In this document: positions 45,907 to 54,227 of the stretch, piece by piece
How the letters are laid out: each line of letters opens with the position of its first letter
Position numbering within the stretch: position 1 is the stretch's first letter
NCBI GenBank assembly: GCA_965215385.1
Contig: OZ244059.1
Location: 2,170,001-2,234,000 of the forward strand
DNA: 64,000 bases
Direction: 5' to 3'
Source of the DNA: JAPORY01 sp965215385
GTDB taxonomy: Bacteria; Pseudomonadota; Alphaproteobacteria; Rhodobacterales; Rhodobacteraceae
Program-made: the position numbers and the translations under genes
The notes under the pieces: model-generated
Seen by the model: the letters and a program-made list of their open reading frames with translations, nothing else
Told to the model about the DNA's origin: nothing
Databases searched by the model: none

Positions 45907-46212
45907 CTACCAACGTTTGGTTTTACAATTGTGCGTATGGACATGTTCACCTTGCGCAACATCAGCAACAATTTTGCCAATATCCTCGCCATATTTTATG
46001 GCGGTGTCTCCGTTTTTTAGGTCAGTGAGGGCAAGTTTATGACCGATCGGCACATCGGTCTTGGCAGTGAGTCGGAAGGTAGAGTTATTTTGGGTAATGC
46101 AGCACAACATGTCAGAGCCCGCCGTCACCCCTTCGACCACAACGACGCCGACATTGTCGACTTCGTCGTGCACCAGCAGCTTTGGAATTTCATTCATCGA
46201 TGAATTCGCCAT
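45907..46212 (-). CDS. suyA: Sulfolactate sulfo-lyase, small subunit (SAF domain)
   Basis: 101 aa SAF-domain protein: LLVHDEVDNVGVVVVEGVTA, then LTAKTDVPIGHKLALTDLKN, GDTAIKYGEDIGKIVADVAQ and the end GEHVHTHNCKTKRW, where the VHTHN is diagnostic of UxaA/SuyA small subunits. It starts 12 bases after the upstream zinc dehydrogenase gene ends and leaves 11 bases before suyB. Acts as the partner of SuyB in cytosolic sulfolactate cleavage. Confidence 0.87.
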   Translation of the reverse strand: MANSSMNEIPKLLVHDEVDNVGVVVVEGVTAGSDMLCCITQNNSTFRLTAKTDVPIGHKLALTDLKNGDTAIKYGEDIGKIVADVAQGEHVHTHNCKTKRW

Positions 46213-46224
46213 ATCTATCTCCAG

Positions 46225-47211
46225 TCATTCGGGTTGCAACAGAATTTTTGGGGCGGCGACACGCCCGTTGCGGATATCATCAAAGGCGCGTGCTCCTGCC
46301 GAAAGCGGCCTCACTTCCGTCCAGTCGAGTGCGCCGAGGTAGTGCTCAAACATTGCCTCACAGGTCTCGCGAAAATCTTGCGCCGTGTAGGTGTAGGTAC
46401 CAATCATCGTGACTTCTTGCAAAGTCATGCGCCGAATATCAAGACCGGCGGTGCCACCGCCGAGGCCAATGTGCAAAATGACACCGCCCGGATTGACAAT
46501 GGCACTAGCCGCCTTGCGGGTAGCATCAATACCGACCGAGTCGACAGCAAGATCAAAGCGTTGAGCTGAGATTGCGCTCGGTGAATCGACACGATAGTTC
46601 GCACATTCTCGGAGGTAATCGCGCCGCAGTTCATTGGGCTCAACCAAGGTAATGTCGGGAATGCCGCGATGGGATAAGCAAAGGGCTGATGCGACGCCGA
46701 TGGCCCCGCCGCCGAAGACAACAACGTTGTTTGGCATATCGGATGCGGCAGCCGCAAGCCCCAACCGAACGGCGTGCCATCCAACCGCAATGGGCTCAGC
46801 AAGAGCCGCTTGCGATAGCGGGAAAGATGGCGGAACAATCACCAGATTCGGTGTTGGGACGGCAACAAACTGGGCAAAAGCCCCTGCGCGCGGCGGCATT
46901 GATAGAATTTGCCGTGTTTCGCACAGATTATCGCGTCCCGCTAGACAGGCGCGGCACTGCGAACAGGTCACCAATGGGTTGATGGTGACCCGTGCGCCGT
47001 CAAGTTCGCCGCCGATAACGGTTCCGGCACCCTCATGCCCCAAAATAAGAGGGGCAGGTCGCCGGTCGTCGTGACCCAGAAAGGCATGCATATCCGAGCC
47101 ACATATTCCAACGCTATCAATACGCACAATCTGATGGTCAGATTGTACGCCGACATCTGCCACTTCCGTATAGCGAAGACTCTCAGGCGCGGTATATAGC
47201 AGGGCTTTCAT
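46225..47211 (-). CDS. Zinc-type alcohol dehydrogenase (HpsP-like)
   Basis: 328 aa medium-chain dehydrogenase. Catalytic zinc: SVGICGSDMHAFLGHDDRR and LGHEGAGTVIGGE; structural zinc cysteines in PLVTCSQCRACLAGRDNLCE; nucleotide-binding VVVFGGGAIGVASALCLSHR. In DHPS degraders HpsO and HpsP convert (S)- to (R)-DHPS by oxidation and re-reduction at C2; this gene's place between suyA and hpsN makes that likely, though it could act on another operon substrate. Its ATG overlaps the stop of the preceding unidentified frame by ATGA, so translation is coupled. Confidence 0.8.
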   Translation of the reverse strand: MKALLYTAPESLRYTEVADVGVQSDHQIVRIDSVGICGSDMHAFLGHDDRRPAPLILGHEGAGTVIGGELDGARVTINPLVTCSQCRACLAGRDNLCETRQILSMPPRAGAFAQFVAVPTPNLVIVPPSFPLSQAALAEPIAVGWHAVRLGLAAAASDMPNNVVVFGGGAIGVASALCLSHRGIPDITLVEPNELRRDYLRECANYRVDSPSAISAQRFDLAVDSVGIDATRKAASAIVNPGGVILHIGLGGGTAGLDIRRMTLQEVTMIGTYTYTAQDFRETCEAMFEHYLGALDWTEVRPLSAGARAFDDIRNGRVAAPKILLQPE

Positions 47212-47641
47212 ATTGAGATCGCACGCGGCGCCGACGCTTGTCGTGACGCAAGATCCCAGATTGTTTCAAGCACTAAACTACCGCCAGCGATCAATTGATG
47301 CAAATGGAAGCCACTAGCAGTGAGCAACTGTCGCCAAGAAAGCGCGTTAAGAAATGATTGATGCCAGCCAGTGCTGGTCAGAAGATCGCGCTTGCGAGCC
47401 GCCCGGAAAAATCGCGCCGAATCCAGTTGACTGCTACTGTCTTCAAAGGGGTTAGACTGCAATTGGCAGTTGTCAGACGGCAGACCGGCATTCACCTGCG
47501 GACGAGCTTCGAATATCATTTTGCGCTTGCAACTTGCCAATTATCTTGACGGTACCCGCACGGAAACGCTGAGTGAACACAGGGTAGTTTTGTCGTCCGG
47601 AAACTCTGAGCCAGCGACAAGATCAATTGATGATCGCCCAT
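47208..47641 (-). pseudogene. Unidentified operon gene, split by a frameshift
   Basis: ATG 47641, four bases after hpsN stops, opens a frame reading GDHQLILSLAQSFRTTKLPC, VHSAFPCGYRQDNWQVASAK and stop. That stop overlaps (ATGA) a second start at 47519 giving MIFEARPQVNAGLPSDNCQL, QSNPFEDSSSQLDSARFFRA, LLTSTGWHQSFLNALSWRQL and SLVLETIWDLASR, whose own stop overlaps the next gene's ATG. A single -1 shift at GCAAAATGA would join them into about 145 aa. Coupling on both sides says it is, or was, a real gene. I do not recognise the family. Confidence 0.5.
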
Positions 47642-47645
47642 CCCC

Positions 47646-48953
47646 TCATTCTCCAATCGTAAGATCAAAGGTCTCCTGCGGGAAGAACTTCGCCAAGCGT
47701 ATGTCTGCGGTTCGGGCGTGCGCTTCCATGCCCTCAAGGCGCGAAATGCGGGCGGTCGCTTCGGCGATGGGCTTTGCACCTTCCGGCGTTGAGCGTTGCC
47801 AAGTGACAATCTTCATGTATTTGTGAACGGACAATCCGCCCGTATAGGTAGCCGCTCGGCTCGTTGGGAGCACGTGATTGGTGCCGGAAACCTTGTCCCC
47901 GAAGGCAACAGTCGTTTCCTCGCCGAGAAAAAGTGATCCATAACAGGAAAGACGCCCGAGCCACCAATCAAGGTCAGCGGCCTGTACGGTCAGATGCTCT
48001 GGTGCGTATTGGTCAGAGACTGCCGCCATTTCTTCACGACTTGAGCATAAAATGACCTCGGCGTAATGCTGCCAAGCTTTGGTTGCGTTATCTCGATTGA
48101 GATCGGGGAGTGTTGTAATCAAGCGTGGTACGAGTTCCATGACATTTTCAGCCAGTTCTCGGTCACTTGTTACCAGCCATACGGGGGAATTATATCCGTG
48201 CTCTGCTTGCCCCACGAGATCAGCCGCGACGATCTCATAATCAGCGGTTTGGTCTGCTAGGATAAGACTATCGGTCGGGCCAGCAATCATATCGATGCCG
48301 ACACGACCAAATAATATCCGTTTAGCTTCGGCCACAAACTGGTTACCTGGCCCCACCAGCATGTTGGCCTTGGGTAGGTCGAACAGGCCAAAAGCCATGA
48401 CCGCTAATCCCTGTACCCCTCCCATAGCAATGATTTTGTCAGCGCCACACACGCTGGCAGCGTACGCGATTGCTGGTGCCACCCCAATGTCGGGGCGAGG
48501 AGGGGAACAGGCGGCAATATGCCGACAACCTGCAACCCGTGCGGTTGTTACGGTCATAATCGCACTTGCGACGTGACTATAGCGTCCAGCAGGGATATAG
48601 CAGCCAACCGAGTCAACGGGGATAATTTTCTGCCCCGCGGTCAATCCGGGAACAATTTCGACTTCAATCGGGCCTAAAGATTCTTTTTGCGCTTCAGCGA
48701 AACGGCGAACGTTGTCATGGCTAAAGCTAATGTCAGCCTTGACATTGTCGGGAACAAGGTCGGCAGCGGCGTCAATGTCCGCTTGCGATAAGATTATTGG
48801 CCCTTCGTATTGATCGAATCGTTTGGCATATTCTAACGCTTTGTCGTCACCGCCCGCCTCGATATCCTCTAGAATCTCGGTAACGGTGTCATGCACCTCA
48901 CTAGCACCGCTGCGAGGTGTTAGGGTTGCCTTCTTGAGGTAAATCGGAGCCAT
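47646..48953 (-). CDS. hpsN: DHPS 3-dehydrogenase (HisD homologue)
   Basis: 435 aa from ATG 48953 (an upstream start is not supported). Histidinol-dehydrogenase fold: AYAAGRYSHVASAI-like VGCYIPAGRYSHVASAIMTV, FGLFDLPKANMLVGPGNQFV, RVGIDMIAGPTDSLILADQT, DLVGQAEHGYNSPVWLVT, APEHLTVQAADLDWWLGRLS, and FGDKVSGTNHVLPTSRAATY with TGGLSVHKYMKIVTWQRSTP. These match the sulfopropanediol 3-dehydrogenase subgroup rather than true HisD: residues around YMKIVTWQR and the operon context (TRAP, suyAB) are the reasons. It oxidises (R)-DHPS to (R)-sulfolactate with two NAD+. Confidence 0.87.
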   Translation of the reverse strand: MAPIYLKKATLTPRSGASEVHDTVTEILEDIEAGGDDKALEYAKRFDQYEGPIILSQADIDAAADLVPDNVKADISFSHDNVRRFAEAQKESLGPIEVEIVPGLTAGQKIIPVDSVGCYIPAGRYSHVASAIMTVTTARVAGCRHIAACSPPRPDIGVAPAIAYAASVCGADKIIAMGGVQGLAVMAFGLFDLPKANMLVGPGNQFVAEAKRILFGRVGIDMIAGPTDSLILADQTADYEIVAADLVGQAEHGYNSPVWLVTSDRELAENVMELVPRLITTLPDLNRDNATKAWQHYAEVILCSSREEMAAVSDQYAPEHLTVQAADLDWWLGRLSCYGSLFLGEETTVAFGDKVSGTNHVLPTSRAATYTGGLSVHKYMKIVTWQRSTPEGAKPIAEATARISRLEGMEAHARTADIRLAKFFPQETFDLTIGE

Positions 48954-48961
48954 TGTATTTC

Positions 48962-50293
48962 CTATTTGTAGATGTCGGGCAGCAAGACCGTAGAAAGCTC
49001 TGGCACGTAGGCAATGATCAGTGTGACGAGCAGCATAAAGCAAACGAAGGGGATAGCTTGAGCAGCAATCTTGAGGATCGACTCGCCGGTGATCCCCGAC
49101 ACAACAAACAGATTAAGGCCAAGTGGCGGCGTTATAAAGCCCACGCCCAGAGCCGTAATCATCATGACACAAAACTGAATCTCGTTCATCTCAATGCTCT
49201 GCGCGAGCGGGAAGAGAATGGGAGCAAGAATGACGATGTTGGGCGTTGTTTCCATTACGCAACCCGCCGCTACCAATATTAGGATCATCATTAAGATCAG
49301 CACCCACGGTTCTTCACTGACCGAGGTTGCTGCTGCGACAAACCCTTGCGGGACCCCCAAGATGGCTAGCGCCTGCGCGAGCGGTAGAGAAAAGGCAATA
49401 ATCGGCAGGATAACACCGCTAACTTTTGCGGAACTGACCAGCATAGCTGGAAAATGCTCGAATCGCAGAGTGCCGATCAAGAAGCCGATGATGATGGTTA
49501 CAACGACGGCTAGAGCGCCAGCTTCGGTCGGGGTTAAGCGCCCAGAAAAGATGCCATAGAAGATAATTCCCGGCACCAAGAAAGCGTACCAACCAGAGCG
49601 GAGCGCTCGCCATAGATTACCGGCCCACTCCCGCGTTGTCATGGCACCACCGCCTTCGTAGGCGTGCCGCCGATTGACGAGGGTATTGGTAATTAAGATA
49701 GCCAACAGAATTAGCAAACCCGGAAAGACTGCCGCCAGGAACAGGATTGAAACGTTGACCCCAAGAACCAAGCCGATGATGATATAGGCGATTGAAGGTG
49801 GGATCAGAATGCCAGTACAAGCCCCTGCTGCGACGAGAGCGCAGGCGTAGGGTCGTGGGTAGCCACTCGCGACCAGCCGATCAATTGTCATGCGTCCGAC
49901 GGCGGCCGCACCAGCGGCATCGGAACCAGAGATGGCGGCGAACATGCCGCAAACTAGAACTGTTGCCGAGCCAAAGCCGCCCTTTGCCCAGCAGGTGATC
50001 GCTTCGGCAATATCAAGAAATTTTTTACTCAAGCCCGTTCGTACCAGAACATCTCCGGTGAGGATAAACAGCGGTACTGCGGTGAGGGCAAAATGATCAA
50101 TGCCGTGAAAAAGGCTTTCCCCGACGAGGCTGAGCGGCAGGGCTCCCGACAACAGCAGCATCGAGATTGCAGCTGCCCCAATCGCAGCCCAAACGGGGAC
50201 TGCGAGTGCGATCAGGACAACCAGCAATATGACGGGCAGAAAGAAGTCGGTGCCCAGAATGACGGGCTGATTTTGTAATTGTTGCCACATCAT
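48962..50293 (-). CDS. TRAP transporter large membrane subunit (DctM/HpsM)
   Basis: 443 aa with about 12 hydrophobic segments, starting FFLPVILLVVLIALAVPVWA and GIDHFALTAVPLFILTGDVL, then CGMFAAISGSDAAGAAAVGR and CALVAAGACTGILIPPSIAY, PTEAGALAVVVTIIIGFLIG, and GFITPPLGLNLFVVSGIT near the end. These are the conserved DctM segments forming the Na+-driven elevator domain in the inner membrane. The stop is 8 bases before hpsN, so uptake and first oxidation are co-expressed. Confidence 0.92.
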   Translation of the reverse strand: MMWQQLQNQPVILGTDFFLPVILLVVLIALAVPVWAAIGAAAISMLLLSGALPLSLVGESLFHGIDHFALTAVPLFILTGDVLVRTGLSKKFLDIAEAITCWAKGGFGSATVLVCGMFAAISGSDAAGAAAVGRMTIDRLVASGYPRPYACALVAAGACTGILIPPSIAYIIIGLVLGVNVSILFLAAVFPGLLILLAILITNTLVNRRHAYEGGGAMTTREWAGNLWRALRSGWYAFLVPGIIFYGIFSGRLTPTEAGALAVVVTIIIGFLIGTLRFEHFPAMLVSSAKVSGVILPIIAFSLPLAQALAILGVPQGFVAAATSVSEEPWVLILMMILILVAAGCVMETTPNIVILAPILFPLAQSIEMNEIQFCVMMITALGVGFITPPLGLNLFVVSGITGESILKIAAQAIPFVCFMLLVTLIIAYVPELSTVLLPDIYK

Positions 50294-50308
50294 GGGCGTG
50301 TACCCGAT

Positions 50309-50824
50309 CTAATCAAACAACCGATCGCCTTCATAGACGGCTCGACCCTCTCGCAGGTGAGAGAGATCACGCAAGAAGGACTGCGTCAGCCGAAAGAGCA
50401 TGAGAGCGAAACCAAAGGGTACGGCAAACAAGAAGAAGGTCTGACTAATTCGCAATCCATGTGTAACCGAACCGAAGGTCCATGACACCTGGAGCGTTTC
50501 CCAAGACCAATAGATCGCAACCAAGGCAACGGCGAACATCACCGCATCGCCAAAGATGTACAGCAGTGCCTTAATCGTGTTTGGAACGTAGTTCAGGATA
50601 ACATCTATTCGGATGTGTGCCCGTTCACGAATTGCGGCGGCGGCCCCAATCCAAGCCAGATAGATGAATGAGTACCGAACAATCTCTTCGCCCCAAATCG
50701 ACGAATATGAGAATACTTCGCGACGAACGACCTCAATGAACATGGTACCAACCAGCATGACATAGAAGGCGAGCAGCAACCAACGCTCAGCGTTTCGATC
50801 AATAGCGAGGTAGATTTTTTTCAT
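50309..50824 (-). CDS. TRAP transporter small membrane subunit (DctQ/HpsL)
   Basis: 171 aa, four membrane segments (WLLLAFYVMLVGTMFIEVVR; YSFIYLAWIGAAAAIRERAH; AVMFAVALVAIYWSWETLQV; TFFLFAVPFGFALMLFRLTQ). IRERAHIRIDVILNYVP is the conserved DctQ stretch after the second segment. Scaffold partner of the DctM subunit; stop 15 bases before it. Confidence 0.9.
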   Translation of the reverse strand: MKKIYLAIDRNAERWLLLAFYVMLVGTMFIEVVRREVFSYSSIWGEEIVRYSFIYLAWIGAAAAIRERAHIRIDVILNYVPNTIKALLYIFGDAVMFAVALVAIYWSWETLQVSWTFGSVTHGLRISQTFFLFAVPFGFALMLFRLTQSFLRDLSHLREGRAVYEGDRLFD

Positions 50825-51070
50825 TTTATCACGAAGTTACACGCACGGTCTTGGTGTCGGCACTGGGAGTCTGAGCGATAGCGTCTCTGGTCGCTGCTTA
50901 CTGGTTCTCGCCACTTTTTGCGAGTTTGCGAACAATTTAGGAGCCGGGCCGTCATGAGACTGCACTCGTGCCCGTACTCAAAAAAAGGTCACGAGGTTAG
51001 AGCGGGGCGTGAGGGTGCCGAAGATTGCGGTTGAGGTTAGCGGGCTTAAGGCCTACCAACCCCAATACGC

Positions 51071-52216
51071 TTATGCGTCGTGGACGTAGTACCGTCCCAT
51101 CGTATTGGCAGCGTCCTCTAGTTTCGAGAATACATTCAGGTCGCCAGCGAGATCTTTCTTGAACTGATCCCATTCGCTACGCTGGTAACCGCCCGCCGCT
51201 TGCCACTGGGCCAACTGATCTTGGCTCAATGAGTGAAACTCAACACCATTGGCGATGAGTTGGGACATGGCGTAGGAACGCGCCGATGGCACTTTTGATA
51301 GATTTTGAGCTTGCGTAACCTCACCAGCGAATTCGATCCCGTCTTTCACATCGCCGGGTAGAGCCTCAAACCATTCGAGATTGATGGAGTAAACTTGGCT
51401 ATCAGGTACGGCCTGTGTGAAGGTCACATGGCTGAGGATTTCACCGAATCCAAAGACATGTAGAGCACCGACGGCTGGGTCAAGCGCATCGGCAACACCT
51501 TGGCGAATAGCTGAGGGCGTTTCCCCCCAGGCGACGGGTGTCGGGTTCGCGCCTACCATACGGTAGTATTGCTGCAGCATCGCCGAGCCGGGGACGCGGA
51601 ATTTTACCCCGGACATATCTTCAGGGGTAATGATCGCACTGCCGCCTTGCCGAACGGCAACCACTCTGGGGTCAATAACGATGTAGAAAAGAGCCTTGAA
51701 ACCTGACTCAGCGATCTTCGGGTCGACTTCTTCTTTCCAAGCCGCTGATGACGTCAGATTCGTAAAGCGTTGGTTAGAGCCGCAGAAGTAGGGCAAATTG
51801 ATCAGGTCAACAACCGAGGCGAAGGGGGCAAAGTTCGATAGCGAGTGCTGAGCACATTGGATAGTGCCGCCTTGCACTGCTTGCGCCAAGGCACCGCCAG
51901 CACCGAGTTGCCCGCCGGGTGCCAATCGCACGTACACCTTACCGTTGGTCATGTTCTGGATGTTTTCTTTGAGATCCAATTGCATGATTGGGTAGCTGCG
52001 CGACGCGCCCAAAATATAGGCCGTTGCCACCGTCATAACGTGGTCGGCGGCGGCTTCTCGCTCGCGCTCTTCCGCCGCGGTTTGAGCGGCGGCGGAATCC
52101 GACCAGAGCACGCCCGCCGCGCCGGCAACGACCGCGGCGGTAAAGCTACCGGTACCGGCCAGCTTTAGAAAATTCCGACGGTCTGCCGACTCAATTTCTG
52201 TTAACGGTTTATTCAT
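51071..52216 (-). CDS. TRAP transporter solute-binding protein (DctP/HpsK)
   Basis: 381 aa. Tat-type signal DRRNFLKLAGTGSFTAAVVA and cleavage near SAAA-QT place it in the periplasm. The binding protein shows RLAPGGQLGAGGALAQAVQG, EDMSGVKFRVPGSAMLQQYY, PTPVAWGETPSAIRQGVADA and the conserved Arg near the substrate (KFRVPGS). Substrate is inferred to be a C3 sulfonate from the operon. A 246-base spacer separates it from the DctQ gene, likely holding a stem-loop that lowers downstream expression, as is common after binding-protein genes. Confidence 0.9.
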   Translation of the reverse strand: MNKPLTEIESADRRNFLKLAGTGSFTAAVVAGAAGVLWSDSAAAQTAAEEREREAAADHVMTVATAYILGASRSYPIMQLDLKENIQNMTNGKVYVRLAPGGQLGAGGALAQAVQGGTIQCAQHSLSNFAPFASVVDLINLPYFCGSNQRFTNLTSSAAWKEEVDPKIAESGFKALFYIVIDPRVVAVRQGGSAIITPEDMSGVKFRVPGSAMLQQYYRMVGANPTPVAWGETPSAIRQGVADALDPAVGALHVFGFGEILSHVTFTQAVPDSQVYSINLEWFEALPGDVKDGIEFAGEVTQAQNLSKVPSARSYAMSQLIANGVEFHSLSQDQLAQWQAAGGYQRSEWDQFKKDLAGDLNVFSKLEDAANTMGRYYVHDA

Positions 52217-52235
52217 TGAGCTATCCTCCCAAAAA

Positions 52236-52427
52236 TTAAAGTTGTTCCTGTGTCTTTATTTTCGCACGATTTTCGCTTTGTAAGATGCCGACGGAGAAGG
52301 CAATCGCCGATGCAAACAGGATTAGCATCTCGGCAACGACACCGAGCAGTGGCGAACCATCAACGGCTCCAATGGTGACGTTGGCAATAAAGCCAAAGAG
52401 CAACAGCACTGCAACAAAATAAGCCAC
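52236..52427 (-). CDS. Small membrane protein at head of TRAP operon
   Basis: 63 aa with two hydrophobic segments (FVAVLLLFGFIANVTIGAVD; LGVVAEMLILFASAIAFSVG) and a short charged tail SENRAKIKTQEQL. It precedes the TRAP binding protein by 19 bases, so it is probably the first gene of the operon. Similar short proteins are often found beside TRAP genes; role unknown. Confidence 0.65.
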   Translation of the reverse strand: MAYFVAVLLLFGFIANVTIGAVDGSPLLGVVAEMLILFASAIAFSVGILQSENRAKIKTQEQL

Positions 52428-52743
52428 GATCGTCCCTATCGTTTAGATATTCGTAAGCAGGTTAACCTTGTTTCCCCAGTAATGCAAGGGCTTACATTTT
52501 CATCATATCTCATGCTAGGACAATAGTCCTTTTTGCCCGTACACGCCTAAAACACAGCCTTCCGAATTTGGTTGTTGCAGGATTTTGGTCCGTGGACGCG
52601 CCGTTTTCCGGTCGTGCTCTTGCGGAGACACAAGGATTGAGACAGGCTCTCGTGACCGGCACTGGGCGGTTTACGCGGCTAAAACTGAGGACAGCCTTGC
52701 CTCGAGGGCTCGGGAATTCATCGATTGTAAACGGGGTTGCAGT
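52428..52743. other. Probable promoter region of the sulfonate operon
   Basis: Spacer between the operon head and the 3' end of the MNT-HEPN gene. The operon promoter and a LacI operator would be expected here. A 7-bp dyad TGTAAAC/GTTTACA with 9-base gap occurs at 52726-52748 but overlaps the end of the neighbouring gene and is not convincing as an operator. Confidence 0.35.
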
Positions 52744-53832
52744 TTACACTGTCGCGTACTTCTTCGTGACCCAGTCTGTGATCGCGCCATAGATTGCCTG
52801 TTCAAACGCGCCGATATACGTCAAATAAGATTCGACGGCGGGAACGGGTGGATAGAACGCCTTCTTGGGAATGTTCGGAAGGGCAAACACTGCCCGCGCA
52901 CTGGTAATGACGGCACGGATCTTTTGCGGGAACGTTTGCGCGAGCAATTTTAGCTGGGCTTGATGCGAGGCGTCTCCAAGACAGGCGGCGGATAGACCCA
53001 TGACGGCTGCCGCAGCTTGTGGATCTAGTGCGCTATCGACCTCGTCGATCAACAGACTCAAAGTCAGTGCCAAGCGCTGGGCGGCACGCTCAACTGTTGC
53101 CACCTCTATCAATGCACCGTGATATTCCGCCTGATGGTCTAAGAAAGTGAAGCCGTCGAGCGATTCCACGCGGTTGCTCAGTGATCTCCATTTGGACGCA
53201 TCAATATCATCGGGACCACTTGATCGCATGGTTTGCGCCAGCCGAGTGAGATCGTGCGTGTGCTTCGGGGGGATCTTCCGGCGCTTGAGTATCGTTTTGA
53301 CCAAGAATTCCGCCGCATGCTGTGAATGCACAATGAACGATTGACAACGCATGGTGGCGGCATCGTAATCCGTTTCGTGCTTATATTGTTGGACGGCATT
53401 AACGGCGTCCTGAATATGTCCGCGACTAGCTTCCAAGCCAAAGTGCCAATCGCGCGGAGCAATGACGGCGTTGTGCCTGATCGCATCTTGATCCATTTCC
53501 CAATCTCCGATAATGCGCTGCCCATCTTGCGCAATTTGCTGCGTGATGGTGCCATATGATGACAGATCAGCGCACAGCAACGCTGGGGTTAATGTCACCA
53601 CATCTAAGTTTTCGTAGCGATCAAACGGTGGTGGTGCCGGCTGTCGCTTATTCTGCTGCACACAGGTGATTGCTGGATCATCGACGATGAGGGCAATGTC
53701 CCAGTCGCTGTCGGGTCGCGCCGTCCCGCGCACCCGGGACCCAAACAGTAGGATGGACTCTAAGTTATCCCAGCTCTTAAAGGCTTCGGCACAGACATCC
53801 TTAAGTTTTCTGCGCGACGTGATTAATGACAT
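52744..53832 (-). CDS. MNT-HEPN fusion protein
   Basis: 362 aa. The N-terminus is a minimal nucleotidyltransferase domain with SILLFGSRVRGTARPDSDWD (GSx10DxD) at about residues 26-45. From about residue 145 a HEPN domain follows: DAATMRCQSFIVHSQHAAEF, LVKTILKRRKIPPKHTHDLT (R-x5-H catalytic candidate), QRLALTLSLLIDEVDSALDP. MNT and HEPN domains usually form separate antitoxin and toxin partners in which the MNT part AMPylates and silences the HEPN RNase; here they are fused with an extra helical C-terminal 120 residues. It sits between the LacI gene and the sulfonate operon. Confidence 0.82.
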   Translation of the reverse strand: MSLITSRRKLKDVCAEAFKSWDNLESILLFGSRVRGTARPDSDWDIALIVDDPAITCVQQNKRQPAPPPFDRYENLDVVTLTPALLCADLSSYGTITQQIAQDGQRIIGDWEMDQDAIRHNAVIAPRDWHFGLEASRGHIQDAVNAVQQYKHETDYDAATMRCQSFIVHSQHAAEFLVKTILKRRKIPPKHTHDLTRLAQTMRSSGPDDIDASKWRSLSNRVESLDGFTFLDHQAEYHGALIEVATVERAAQRLALTLSLLIDEVDSALDPQAAAAVMGLSAACLGDASHQAQLKLLAQTFPQKIRAVITSARAVFALPNIPKKAFYPPVPAVESYLTYIGAFEQAIYGAITDWVTKKYATV

Positions 53833-54227
53833 GAGACACCACCCTTTCTGACTAGTCGATACACTCTGCTACGACTGGCGGCCCCCGACTATTGATGTGA
53901 TCCAACCCCCTCATCGTACGTTCGAAAATACCGGATGTAACTCCCAAAACCAATACAAGCTGTGAAGCATTTTCTGGAAGGTCGAAACTATTTTACCTCT
54001 TGGTTCCCGCGCTATACAAGAGAGAGACGCAGGGAGCGTGGAGCATTCACCATTGCTGGTAATCAAACTTTGCTAGGCATTAAAAGCGTTTTTGATCGCC
54101 GCGTGAAATGTCATGTTGCGTTCCTCAATCCGAAGATTCCTGATAACATAATTCGCTATCGCTATTCAAGAAACGGTGCTACAAGGTCAGAGCAACTTTA
54201 GCTGTCTCTACTGAGAGCAAAACCAAT
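53833..54227. other. Intergenic between MNT-HEPN and LacI genes
   Basis: Divergent spacer, AT-richer. Only a 79-codon frame without recognisable features. Likely holds both promoters. Confidence 0.35.

Noticed and set aside
52726..52748. TGTAAAC/GTTTACA dyad as the LacI operator
   Set aside because: Spacing of nine is atypical for LacI-family operators and it overlaps the end of the MNT-HEPN gene, away from the operon start.
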